Of a stretch of 64,000 nt of DNA, positions 11,820 through 20,591 are shown in pieces. This DNA is from Xanthomonas arboricola. GTDB taxonomy: Bacteria; Pseudomonadota; Gammaproteobacteria; Xanthomonadales; Xanthomonadaceae. Position numbers and translations under genes: made by a program. A model generated the notes under the pieces. That model was not told the DNA's origin, made no database searches, and saw nothing but the letters and a program-made list of their open reading frames with translations. Location: the NCBI RefSeq assembly GCF_002940665.1, contig NZ_MIGY01000003.1:124001-188000 (forward strand). Direction: 5' to 3'. Positions within the stretch are counted from its first letter, which is position 1. Each line of letters opens with the position of its first letter.

Positions 11820-13585
11820 ACCAGCCAGCCGCCGCCAGGCCCAACCCGTTGCGGAAGCTTGGCAGCCTGCGCACCTTGTGGCCGTTCGTGCAGCGCCAGC
11901 GTGGCCTGTTCGCCGCCTGGCTGATCGCACTGGCCATTTCCTCGGCCGCCACGTTGAGCCTGCCGGCGGCGGTCAAGCAGATGATCGACCATGGTTTCTC
12001 CGGCGGCTCGCAGATCAACCATGCCTTCGCGCTGCTGTTCGCGGTGGCGGTGGTGCTGGCGGTGGCAACGGCCGCGCGGTTTTATTTCGTCGCGTTGCTG
12101 GGCGAAAAAGTGGTGGCCGATTTGCGCGGCCGCCTGTATGCGCATCTGATCGGGCTGGACGCCGGCTTCCATGATCGCAGCCGCAGTGGCGAGCTGGTGT
12201 CGCGCCTGTCGGCCGACAGCGAGCTGCTGCGCGGCGTGATCGGCACCACCATGTCGGTGGCGTTGCGCAGCTCGGTGACGGTGATCGGCAGCATGGTGAT
12301 GTTGTTCGTCACCAGCCCGCGGCTGGCCGGCTTCACCCTGATCGGCATTCCGCTGGCGGTGCTGCCGATCGTGCTGGGCGCACGCCGCCTGCAGAAGATC
12401 TCGCGCGCCAGCCAGGACCGCGTTGCCGATGCCAACACGCTGGCGGCCGAAACGCTGGGCGCGGTGCGCACCGTGCAGGCGCATGCGCGCGAGCGCTACG
12501 AGAGCCAGCGGTTCAGCCAGGCCCTGTTCGCCGCGATCGATACCGCACGGCTGCGCATCCGCACCCAGGCCACCGTGACAGCGGTGGCGATCATGCTGAT
12601 CTTCGGCGCCATCGTCGGTGTGCTGTGGCTGGGCGCGCACGATGTGATCGCCGGACGCATGACCCCCGGCACGCTGGGACAGTTCGTGTTGTACGCGCTG
12701 ATCGGCGGCGGGTCGGTCGGTGCCTTGGCCGAGGTCTGGAACGAGTTGCAGCGCGCGGCCGGCGGCATGGGCCGGGTCGGCGAATTGCTCGACGAGCAGC
12801 CGGCGATCGTCGCCCCGGCCACGCCGCAGCCCTTGCCGCAGCCGCTGCGTGGCGCGATCCATTTCGATCAAGTGGTGTTCCATTATCCGCAGCGCCCCGA
12901 CGCGCCGGCGCTGGATGGCTTCGACCTGCATGTCCATCCGGGCGAAACCGTGGCGCTGGTCGGGCCCTCCGGCGCCGGCAAGAGCACCGTGCTGGCGATG
13001 TTGCTGCGCTTCCACGACCCGGTCAGCGGCAGGTTGCGCATCGACGAGGTGGACCTGCGCGATACCGACCCGGTACTGCTGCGCGAACGCATTGCACTGG
13101 TGCCGCAGCAGCCCACGCTGTTTGCCGCCAGCGCCGCCGACAACATCCGCTATGGGCGCCTGGACGCCAGCGATGCGGAGGTGCAAGCCGCCGCTGCGGC
13201 CGCCGAGGCAGACAGTTTCATCCGCGCCCTGCCGCAGGGCTACGCCAGCGAACTCGGCGAACGCGGCACGCGCCTGTCCGGCGGCCAGCAGCAACGGGTG
13301 GCGATCGCGCGCGCCTTGCTCAAGGACGCGCCGATCCTGCTGCTGGACGAGGCCACCAGCGCGCTGGATGCGCAGAGCGAACGCGCCGTGCAGCAGGCGC
13401 TGGACCGGTTGATGGAAGGCCGCACCACGCTGGTCATCGCCCATCGCCTGGCCACCGTGCTCAAGGCCGACCGCATCGTGGTGATGGATGCCGGCCGCAT
13501 CGTCGCGCAGGGCACGCACGCGCAGTTGATCGCCGAAGGCGGTCTGTACGCGGAGCTGGCGCGGCTGCAGTTCATCGATCAGTGA
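11816..13585 (+). CDS. ABC exporter half-transporter (fused permease and ATPase), catalytically intact
   Basis: A 589-residue half-transporter of the ABCB/MsbA-like type that should work as a dimer in the inner membrane. Residues from about 25 to 325 hold the membrane domain with six helices. The nucleotide-binding domain is complete: Walker A GPSGAGKST at 383-391, signature LSGGQ at 487-491, Walker B ILLLDE at 507-512, and an H-loop in IAHRLATV. The substrate is unknown; lipid or drug export are both possible. It lies about 1.1 kb upstream of a second ABC-type gene (14675) whose ATPase motifs are gone, so it is worth considering as a partner for that protein; this is speculative. Confidence 0.88.
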   Translation: MNQPAAARPNPLRKLGSLRTLWPFVQRQRGLFAAWLIALAISSAATLSLPAAVKQMIDHGFSGGSQINHAFALLFAVAVVLAVATAARFYFVALLGEKVVADLRGRLYAHLIGLDAGFHDRSRSGELVSRLSADSELLRGVIGTTMSVALRSSVTVIGSMVMLFVTSPRLAGFTLIGIPLAVLPIVLGARRLQKISRASQDRVADANTLAAETLGAVRTVQAHARERYESQRFSQALFAAIDTARLRIRTQATVTAVAIMLIFGAIVGVLWLGAHDVIAGRMTPGTLGQFVLYALIGGGSVGALAEVWNELQRAAGGMGRVGELLDEQPAIVAPATPQPLPQPLRGAIHFDQVVFHYPQRPDAPALDGFDLHVHPGETVALVGPSGAGKSTVLAMLLRFHDPVSGRLRIDEVDLRDTDPVLLRERIALVPQQPTLFAASAADNIRYGRLDASDAEVQAAAAAAEADSFIRALPQGYASELGERGTRLSGGQQQRVAIARALLKDAPILLLDEATSALDAQSERAVQQALDRLMEGRTTLVIAHRLATVLKADRIVVMDAGRIVAQGTHAQLIAEGGLYAELARLQFIDQ

Positions 13586-13671
13586 CGCCTGGGCGACACC
13601 GGCATGTGCTGTCATGCCGGCATGTCCGCGGCAGCGGCCCGGGCCGATCCTGCGCCCCCACGCGCCCCTAA

Positions 13672-14586
13672 ATGACGACGTCACGCATGCCCCGCCCCAG
13701 AACCACCATTCGCCAACTCAGTTATTTCGTCGCGCTCGCCGACACCGGCAGCTTCACCCGCGCCGCTGAGCAGATGGGCGTGTCGCAACCCTCGCTGTCG
13801 CAACAGATCCGTGCGCTGGAAACCATCGTCGGCGCCGCGCTGTTCGAACGCGGCGTGCCGGCCATCCTGACGCCATTGGGGCGCGACCTGCTCGAGCGCG
13901 CGCGCAGCATCCTGCTGGACGTCGCCGACCTGGAAGACGTCCGCGCCACCTCGGCCGACACCCTGATCGGCACCATCCGGCTGGGCGTATCGCCCACGCT
14001 GGGCGCCTACCTGATGCCGAGCCTGGTCGCGCGCCTGCATCGCGAACACCCGGCGCTGCGCGTGCACGTGCGCGAAGGCCTGCCGACCGCGCTCGCCAGC
14101 GGCCTGGCCAGCGGCGTGCACGACCTGATCCTGGCGCAATTGCCGGTGGCCGGGCGCGGCCTGCATAGTGAGCGGCTGTTTCGCGAACCGCTGCATGTGA
14201 CCATGGCCGCCGATCACCCGTTGCGTGCCAAGACCTGCATCACGCCGGCTGATCTGCGCGGCACCAACCTGCTCACCTTGATGCCTGAGTACCGCCTGGC
14301 CGAACAGGTGGCGGCGATCGCCATGGACGTCGGTGCCAATGTGCTGCGCGATTACGAAGGCACCAGCCTGGATGCGATCCGCCAGATGGCCGGGATGGGC
14401 ATGGGTCTTGCATTGCTGCCAGACCTGTATGTGCGCCAGGAAATCCGCGAGGGCGACGATGTCGTGGTCCGGCCGATCAAAGGCGGACGCTACTATAGGG
14501 AGATCGGGCTGTTGTGGCGGCAGGGCGCAGGACGCGCGCCGGCCTTCGGTCTGATCGCCGATCTTCTGCGTGCGGTGGCCGCATAG
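13672..14586 (+). CDS. LysR-family regulator, OxyR-like but without the redox cysteines
   Basis: A 304-residue LysR-type regulator. The N-terminal winged helix-turn-helix reads RQLSYFVALADTGSFTRAAE followed by SQPSLSQQIRALE. The effector domain aligns by eye with OxyR (LTLMPEYRLAEQVAAIAMDVGA, then TSLDAIRQMAGMGMGLALLP). At the positions of OxyR C199 and C208 it has R208 and A217. Its only cysteine is C189, so classical disulfide sensing of peroxide is not expected. An alternative start is ATG 13687. It sits just upstream of the three-gene secretion-like unit on the same strand and could control it; that is inference. Confidence 0.8.
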   Translation: MTTSRMPRPRTTIRQLSYFVALADTGSFTRAAEQMGVSQPSLSQQIRALETIVGAALFERGVPAILTPLGRDLLERARSILLDVADLEDVRATSADTLIGTIRLGVSPTLGAYLMPSLVARLHREHPALRVHVREGLPTALASGLASGVHDLILAQLPVAGRGLHSERLFREPLHVTMAADHPLRAKTCITPADLRGTNLLTLMPEYRLAEQVAAIAMDVGANVLRDYEGTSLDAIRQMAGMGMGLALLPDLYVRQEIREGDDVVVRPIKGGRYYREIGLLWRQGAGRAPAFGLIADLLRAVAA

Positions 14587-14674
14587 GAAAATCCTATGCG
14601 TCGAATAAGCGCGGCGGCCTTGTTCGCCAGCTGCAACTCGTCAATGCTTCATTGAACTCATCAACGGAAATCGA

Positions 14675-16363
14675 ATGGCGGGCAAGCAGATCGGATGGCG
14701 GGAAGCGGGAGCCTGGCTGGCGGAGATCGTCGGGCCGGACATGCCCTATGTGCGCCTGGCCATGGTGTACGGGGTCGCGATCAGCCTGCTGTCGCTGGCC
14801 ACGCCGATCTCGGTGCAGTTGCTGATCAACAGCGTGGCCAATACCGCACTGCCGGCGCCGTTGTGGACCCTGTCGAGCCTGTTGCTGGGCCTGTTGCTGC
14901 TGGTGGCCGGCCTGAGCGCGATGCGGGTATGGGTCATGGCGCTGTTCGAGCGCCGGCTGTTCGCGCGCGTGGTGTCGGAAATCACCGTGCGCGCGGTGCA
15001 TGCGCAGAATCCATTCTTCGCCGACCAGAACCGCGGCGACATGTTCAACCGCTACTTCGATCTGGTGGTGGTGCAGAAAGCGGTGCCGAGCCTGGCCATC
15101 GGCGCCTTCACCATCGTGCTGCAATCGGCGGTCGGGCTGATACTCACCAGTTTCTACCACCCGTTCTTTCTGGGCTTCAATGCCTTGCTGCTGCTGGTCA
15201 TCTTCGGCATCTGGATGATCTGGTCGCGCGGGTCGATCCGCACCGCGGTCGACCTGAGCCATGCCAAGCACGAGGCCGCGCGCTGGCTGGAAAGTGTCGG
15301 CGGCTCCAACGGCTTCTATAAATCCAGCCGCCACCTCAACTTTGCGATGGACCGCTCCGAGTCCGTCACCGCCGCCTATGTCGACCGGCATCGGCGCCAC
15401 TTCCGTTACAGTTTTACCCAGACGGTCGCGTTCCTGCTGGTCTATGCGATCGCCAGCGCGGCGCTGCTGGCGCTGGGCGGCAACCTGATCCTGCGTGGCG
15501 AGCTATCGATCGGCCAGCTGGTGGCCGCCGAGCTGATCCTCAGCGCGGTCTTCTACGGCATCTCGCAACTCGGTGCGTATCTGGACGCGTTCTACGACCT
15601 GGTCGCCAGCTCAGAGGAACTGTCGCTGCTGTTCGCCATTCCGCAGGAACGTGCGGTCGTGGCGCCCGGCAAGACGCCCGGCAACAGCGCGGTGCGCCTG
15701 GATGGCGTGGTGATCGACGGCGCGCGTTTCGATTTTTCGCTGACTGCCGGCGAGCAGCTGGTGACGATCGCCGATGGCGGCGCGGAGCGGCTGCTGGCGA
15801 TGATCCTCAAGCGCCATGTGGTACCCGATCGCGGGCTGGTCATGGTGGGCGGTGCGGACATGGCCACCTTCGACATGTATCTGTTGCGCTCGGAAGTGAC
15901 GGTGCTCGACCGGCCGACCATCGTCGAGGTCACCATCCGCGAATATCTGGCGCTGGCGTCGGCCGATGTGAGCTCCGAAGCGATGCTGGAAGCAATCGAT
16001 GCGGTGGGCTTGCGCACCCGCATCGCCGCGCTGCCGCAAGGCCTGGACACGCGGCTGGCCGCCTCCGGCTATCCGCTGTGGATCGGTGAAGTGATGGCCT
16101 TGAAGCTGGCCAACGCGCTGTTGGTGCGCCCGCGTGTGCTGATGCTGTCGCAGCTGTACGACCTGATTCCCGCCGACCGCCTGGCCGGCGTGCTGCGACG
16201 TCTGAAGGCGGCCGGCACCACCGTGCTGCTGTGCACCGGCCGGCCGGAAGACATCACCCTGGACGGCTGGTTCCACCTGCAGCCCGAGCGACAGCAGCGC
16301 TTTGCCACCCGCGCCGAACTGATCGCCTCCACGCAGGAGGCCAACGATGCAGCACGCTACTGA
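14675..16363 (+). CDS. ABC-exporter-like membrane protein with a degenerate nucleotide-binding domain
   Basis: This 562-residue protein has the layout of an ABC exporter half. Residues 1 to about 315 form a membrane domain with hydrophobic segments near 28-52, 65-90, 139-160, 166-184, 250-275 and 281-298. The second half keeps ATPase length and strand order, but every motif is lost. The Walker A position reads IADGGAERLL (365-374), with no GxGKS. The signature position reads SGYPLWIGE (464-472). Walker B reads VLMLSQ (488-493), without Asp-Glu. The H-loop histidine is replaced (LLCTG, 518-522). ATP hydrolysis is therefore unlikely. It overlaps the HlyD gene by 17 bases, and a TolC gene follows. 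Loss of all motifs together suggests selection for a non-ATPase role rather than random decay. Confidence 0.85.
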   Translation: MAGKQIGWREAGAWLAEIVGPDMPYVRLAMVYGVAISLLSLATPISVQLLINSVANTALPAPLWTLSSLLLGLLLLVAGLSAMRVWVMALFERRLFARVVSEITVRAVHAQNPFFADQNRGDMFNRYFDLVVVQKAVPSLAIGAFTIVLQSAVGLILTSFYHPFFLGFNALLLLVIFGIWMIWSRGSIRTAVDLSHAKHEAARWLESVGGSNGFYKSSRHLNFAMDRSESVTAAYVDRHRRHFRYSFTQTVAFLLVYAIASAALLALGGNLILRGELSIGQLVAAELILSAVFYGISQLGAYLDAFYDLVASSEELSLLFAIPQERAVVAPGKTPGNSAVRLDGVVIDGARFDFSLTAGEQLVTIADGGAERLLAMILKRHVVPDRGLVMVGGADMATFDMYLLRSEVTVLDRPTIVEVTIREYLALASADVSSEAMLEAIDAVGLRTRIAALPQGLDTRLAASGYPLWIGEVMALKLANALLVRPRVLMLSQLYDLIPADRLAGVLRRLKAAGTTVLLCTGRPEDITLDGWFHLQPERQQRFATRAELIASTQEANDAARY

Positions 16364-17432
16364 TCGCAACGCGCACTTCCCCACCCTGGCGGCGATGCGA
16401 CCACCCAGCATCGCCAAGGCGCTGGCCTGGATGCTGCTGATCGGCATTGTCATTGCCAGCGCGATCCTGGCGCTGGCGCCGTGGGTGCAGACCGCCAGCG
16501 GCAAGGGCCAGGTGGTGGCGCTGGATCCGGGCGACCGCCAGCAGCAGGTCACCGCCTTCGTGCCCGGCCGGGTCGAGCGCTGGTATGTGCACGACGGCCA
16601 GCATGTCTCGCGCGGCGATCCGATCGCGCGCGTCGGCGACCTGGACCCGGATCTGCTTGCCCGCCTGGCCAGCGAACGGGCCCAGGTGCAGGCGGAAATC
16701 ACCGCGATCCAGCAATCGCGCGCGGTTGCCAGCATCGATGTGGCGCGCAGCAGGCAATTGCTCGCCGAAGGGCTGGCCGGCCGCCGCGACTTCGAGCTGA
16801 CCCAGATCAAGGTCGCCGAGGCCGATGCCAAGCTGGCCGAATCGCGCGCCAAGCTGACCCGCATCGACATCCAGTTGAACCGCCAGTCGGCGCAGTTGGT
16901 GCGCGCACCGCGCGATGGCCGCGTGCAGCAGCTCAACGCCGCCAGCGGCAGTGCGATGGTCTCGCCCGGCACGGTGCTGGCGGTGATCGCGCCGGAGCGG
17001 GTGGAGCGTGCGGTCGAGTTGTATATCGACGGTCGCGACGTGCCGCTGATCCGCCCCGGCCGCCCGGTGCGGCTGGAGTTCGAGGGCTGGCCGGCGATCC
17101 AGTTCAGCGGCTGGCCGTCGGTGGCGCACGGCATGTTCGATGGCCGCGTGCGCGCCATCGACCCCAATGCCGCGCCCGATGGGCTGTTCCGTATCCTGGT
17201 GGAACCGCAGCCGGGCAAGCCGGCCTGGCCGGCGCAGGAATTCGCCCGCCAGGGCGGCAAGGTGCGCGGCTGGGTGCAGGGCGAAACGGTGAAGGTGGGC
17301 TACGAACTGTGGCGCCAGCTCAACAATTTCCCGCTGGAGTTCGGCCGCCGTCCGGCGGCAACGACGACGCAGGATGAAGGCAAGGCCAAGGCGGCGCCCA
17401 AGGCCGAAGACGACGAGACCGGCAAGAAATGA
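16347..17432 (+). CDS. HlyD-family periplasmic adaptor protein
   Basis: A 361-residue membrane-fusion protein. One transmembrane helix lies at about 25-47, then a split biotinyl/lipoyl-like domain (QQQVTAFVPGRVERWYVHDGQHVSRGDPIARVGD), a coiled-coil hairpin at about 105-185, the second lipoyl half (VRAPRDGRVQQLNAASGSAM) and a beta-barrel domain. The tail is Lys/Ala/Glu-rich. It should bridge the inner-membrane protein upstream to the TolC-like channel downstream. A strong ribosome-binding site (AGGAGG, 16335-16340) sits inside the end of the upstream gene, six bases before the ATG. It overlaps the TolC gene by four bases. Confidence 0.88.
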   Translation: MQHATDRNAHFPTLAAMRPPSIAKALAWMLLIGIVIASAILALAPWVQTASGKGQVVALDPGDRQQQVTAFVPGRVERWYVHDGQHVSRGDPIARVGDLDPDLLARLASERAQVQAEITAIQQSRAVASIDVARSRQLLAEGLAGRRDFELTQIKVAEADAKLAESRAKLTRIDIQLNRQSAQLVRAPRDGRVQQLNAASGSAMVSPGTVLAVIAPERVERAVELYIDGRDVPLIRPGRPVRLEFEGWPAIQFSGWPSVAHGMFDGRVRAIDPNAAPDGLFRILVEPQPGKPAWPAQEFARQGGKVRGWVQGETVKVGYELWRQLNNFPLEFGRRPAATTTQDEGKAKAAPKAEDDETGKK

Positions 17433-18832
17433 TCCGCCGTCTTGTCGCCGTGCTGATCGCGCTCGCCCCGGGCGTGGTTGCTGCCCAGACCGCACCGCTG
17501 ACGCTGGATGACGTGCTGCGCTCCTCTGCGCGCTCTTCCCCGCAAATCGTCGAAGCGCTGGCCAAGGTCCGCCAGGCCGAGGGCAAGGGCATCTCGGCCG
17601 ACGGTGCGTTCGATACCGTGTTCGATCTCGACGGCCGCTCGCGCGAGGCCGGCTACTACGACGGCAGCACGATCGAAAGCACCGTCAAGCGTCCCTTCGA
17701 CGACAACGGCGGCTATTACTACGGCGGTTATCGTTCCTCGCGCGGTGCGTTCCCGGTCTACGAGGACAAGTCCTACACCGACCGGGGCGGCGAAGTGAAA
17801 GTCGGCGCGCTGTATGCGCTGCTGCGCGACCGGGTGGTCGACGAGCGCCGCACCCGCCGCAACGTTGCCGGTGGCGATATCGATGTCGCCCAGTACGAGG
17901 CGCAAATGGTCGCCATCGGCGTCCAACGCCGCGCGGTGGATGCCTACCAGAGCTGGGTCGCGGCCGGCCTGAAACTGCGCGCCTACAGCGACCTGCTGCA
18001 GCTGGCCGAGCAGCGCCGCAATGCAATTTCACGGCAGGTGACGCTGGGCGCGCGGCCCACCATCCTGCTGACCGAGAACGACCAGAACCTGGTCCGCCGG
18101 CGCGCCCTGGTGGTGCGCTCGGAACAGGACTTCGCCAATGCCGCCAATGCCCTGTCGCTGTACCTGCGCGACGACGCCGGCATGCCGTTGATCGTCTCCA
18201 CCGAACGCCTGCCGGCCGATACCTCGGCGCTGGAAGGTCTGGCCGGTGCCAGCAGGATCACCGCACCGGTGGAGCGCCCCGATTACCGCGCGGTGCTGAC
18301 CCGTATCGATCAGGCCACCGCGCGACTGATGCTGGCGCAGAACGATCTCAAACCACGCCTGGATGTCAGCTTCGAGGTCAGCAAGGACCTGGGCGCGCCC
18401 GGTGTGGGCGGCCCGAACCGCTCGCCGACCGATGCGATCATCGGCTTCCGCTTCAGCGTGCCGCTGGAAAACCGCGCCGCCAAGGGCAAGGTCGCCGAAG
18501 CACGCGCCGAGATCGAGGCGCTGGATCAGCGCAGCCGCTACCTGCGCGACCAGATCACGGTGGAGGTGGAGTCGGTCGTCATCTCGCTCACGGCCGCCGA
18601 GCGGCTGGCCAAAATCGCCGACGAAGAACGCAGCCTGGCCGACCGCCTCGCCGCGGCCGAGCGCCGCCGCTTCGAACTGGGATCGGGCGATTTCTTCCTG
18701 GTCAATCAGCGCGAGGAGACCGCCAACGATGCTCGCGTGCGCCTGATCGATGCGCAGGCGCGGATCGCCTCGGCGCGTGCCGAGCTGGCAGCGGCAACGG
18801 CCGACCGGGACGCGTTGCAGCTGGGCCGTTGA
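17429..18832 (+). CDS. TolC-family outer-membrane channel protein
   Basis: 467 residues with an N-terminal signal peptide (cleavage expected after VVAAQ) and the two repeated TolC-type helical/strand units. TLDDVLRSSARSSPQIVEA is the usual start of the mature protein. Long amphipathic helices cover about 150-240 and 340-440. There is no lipobox, so it is TolC-like rather than OprM/NodT-like. It ends the three-gene unit with the ABC-like protein and the HlyD adaptor (ATGA overlap). Together they look like a type I secretion or tripartite export complex, but without a working ATPase in the unit. Confidence 0.85.
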   Translation: MIRRLVAVLIALAPGVVAAQTAPLTLDDVLRSSARSSPQIVEALAKVRQAEGKGISADGAFDTVFDLDGRSREAGYYDGSTIESTVKRPFDDNGGYYYGGYRSSRGAFPVYEDKSYTDRGGEVKVGALYALLRDRVVDERRTRRNVAGGDIDVAQYEAQMVAIGVQRRAVDAYQSWVAAGLKLRAYSDLLQLAEQRRNAISRQVTLGARPTILLTENDQNLVRRRALVVRSEQDFANAANALSLYLRDDAGMPLIVSTERLPADTSALEGLAGASRITAPVERPDYRAVLTRIDQATARLMLAQNDLKPRLDVSFEVSKDLGAPGVGGPNRSPTDAIIGFRFSVPLENRAAKGKVAEARAEIEALDQRSRYLRDQITVEVESVVISLTAAERLAKIADEERSLADRLAAAERRRFELGSGDFFLVNQREETANDARVRLIDAQARIASARAELAAATADRDALQLGR

Positions 18833-18984
18833 GCAGGCTGCCGGCCGGCTCGCCAAGCGTTTCCGCAGTGCGCAATGACGCCTGGGTAACACCTGCCTGC
18901 GCATGCTCGCCTGCACCGGCCCGGCGCCGGGCGTGCGGTCCCTGACGACTCGCACTGCGACCCTGAAATACTTCGGAGGTGCGT

Positions 18985-19197
18985 ATGTCTTTCCGGCAAT
19001 TTCCCGCAATCGGTGCAGATGGCGAGTCCTACGTCATCATCGAATTCCGCGACGAGCTCGAATCCCGCAACGGGCAGCAAGCCCGCACGCAGCCGAACAC
19101 GGCGCCACGCTACGAACTGCCCGATGGCCGCCGCCTGCAACGGCAGGGCCAGCGCTTCATCACAGCTGGTGGCGAGTTACGGCTGTCGACGCCCTGA
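18985..19197 (+). CDS. Small conserved-looking hypothetical protein
   Basis: A 70-residue polar protein with no signal or membrane segment. It has an early beta-type stretch (ESYVIIEFRDELE) and a second half reading YELPDGRRLQRQGQRF. The ATG at 18985 has a good ribosome-binding site (GGAGG, 18975-18979), which supports real translation; a GTG two codons upstream is less likely. Function is not recognised. It lies between the TolC gene and the convergent tyrA gene. Confidence 0.6.
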   Translation: MSFRQFPAIGADGESYVIIEFRDELESRNGQQARTQPNTAPRYELPDGRRLQRQGQRFITAGGELRLSTP

Positions 19198-19261
19198 GAC
19201 GGCACTGGTCATTTTTTGATCACCCAGCCTGCAGCCGTTGCAGCGCAATGGCTGCGCACAG

Positions 19262-19311
19262 TTATCCACATGCTTGTGCAGGTTTCATCCACACCCTGTG
19301 TGGATGAAACC
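19262..19311. promoter_or_regulatory. Perfect DnaA box next to a 13-bp hairpin that contains two near-DnaA boxes
   Basis: TTATCCACA at 19262-19270 is a perfect DnaA box. Just downstream is a perfect inverted repeat, 19281-19293 paired with 19299-19311, with a five-base loop. Each arm contains TCATCCACA, one mismatch from a DnaA box, in opposite orientation. The hairpin may simply be a bidirectional terminator between converging genes, but three box-like sites in 46 bases suggest a DnaA-binding cluster. Confidence 0.5.
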
Positions 19312-19466
19312 GGTGTGCATTGCTCGGCCTTGCGCCAATCGACGATCACTCTCGCCTTCGGCTCATCGCATGCGCTGCCATGGGCCAGGACGTGATCGCT
19401 GCCGGACAGCTGCACCCTGATGTCGCCCTCGACATCGAGCAAGCCCACGGCCGCCCTGCACTGCTG

Positions 19467-20591
19467 CTACCCGACGCGATCGGAACGCTCCAGCAATCGC
19501 CCGATGTCGCTGCGGTCGATGTCGCTGGCTGCCTGCGCCAGCGCCGCGCGATCGCTGCCCGGTTCGAACCCGATGCGGAAATGCAACTCGCCCACCGGCG
19601 TACGTGAGGAGTGGATCGAGGACAGGTTCACCCCATGCTGTTCGAACACATGCAGCAGCGCACGCAACGAGCCGGGCTGGTCTTCCGGCAGATACACGCT
19701 TAAGGTCAACGGCTCGGTGAGGTCGGCCAGCAGGTAGCCCACGCGTTCATAGGTGTAATTGCCGGCGGCGAGCGACTCGCCCTGCAGCGCCTGCGCGTTG
19801 TCGTCCAGAAACCGGGCGCGGAACTGCGCGCGCGCCGCATCGTCGCCCTGCGCGACCAGGCCGCGCAGCTCCTGCAGTTGCAGCAATAGCCGATCGAGCA
19901 TCTCGCCGACGTAGGGATTGCCGAACTGGATGTCTTCGTAGATCGCCGGATTGAGCGAGAGGATGCGCGCGATCACCGCGGTATCGAGCTCGAACGAGGC
20001 CGAGCGATACGGCATCAGCGCGCGCAGCTCGCCGAGCAGCGGCGCGTAGTGGCGCATGGTGCCGGCTTGCGCCAGATGGGTGGCGTGTACCATTGCCTGC
20101 ACCAGCGCCATCACGCGGTCGTGGTGCTCGGGCGTAGCGTACACGCACTCGGCCTGCAACGCGGCACACAGCGCCTGTACCCACGTGGACCACTGCTGCA
20201 GGCGCGCCTGGCAGACCACCATCACCCGCCCTTTCAAGGTCGGCGATTTGGGCGGTGCGGTCATCGGATGCAGGCCGACGACCTCGGCCGACGAGGCCAG
20301 CATCGCGGCAACCGGCGCCTGCTTGATCGAGGTGACATCCATCCACAACTGCGACGCGGCGCGCGGGCCGGCAAGGTCCACATAGCGCTCGATCAAGCCG
20401 GCGGTGTGGCGAATCGGTGCAGAGAAAATCAACACATCCGCTCGCTGCGCCAACGTGGCTTCGTCGATGTCGCCGTCACCGGCCGGATCGAAGCCGATCA
20501 CCTCCAGCCGCATGCGCGTGCGCAAAAACTGCGCCAGCCAGCGCCCGTAGGCGCCGGCGATGCCGACGATGCCGACCACCGGCTGCGTCAT
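19467..20591 (-). CDS. tyrA: Prephenate dehydrogenase with C-terminal ACT domain
   Basis: 374 residues of the TyrA family, which makes 4-hydroxyphenylpyruvate from prephenate in tyrosine synthesis. An N-terminal NAD(P)-binding fold (VGIVGIAGAYGRWLA) and the conserved GLHPMTAP segment with the catalytic histidine region are visible. The all-helical dimerisation domain follows. Residues from about 290 to the end form an ACT domain (LTLSVYLPEDQPGSLRALL, then VNLSSIHSS), which normally binds tyrosine for feedback control. No chorismate mutase domain is fused. It overlaps the upstream pdxY by four bases. Confidence 0.88.
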   Translation of the reverse strand: MTQPVVGIVGIAGAYGRWLAQFLRTRMRLEVIGFDPAGDGDIDEATLAQRADVLIFSAPIRHTAGLIERYVDLAGPRAASQLWMDVTSIKQAPVAAMLASSAEVVGLHPMTAPPKSPTLKGRVMVVCQARLQQWSTWVQALCAALQAECVYATPEHHDRVMALVQAMVHATHLAQAGTMRHYAPLLGELRALMPYRSASFELDTAVIARILSLNPAIYEDIQFGNPYVGEMLDRLLLQLQELRGLVAQGDDAARAQFRARFLDDNAQALQGESLAAGNYTYERVGYLLADLTEPLTLSVYLPEDQPGSLRALLHVFEQHGVNLSSIHSSRTPVGELHFRIGFEPGSDRAALAQAASDIDRSDIGRLLERSDRVG

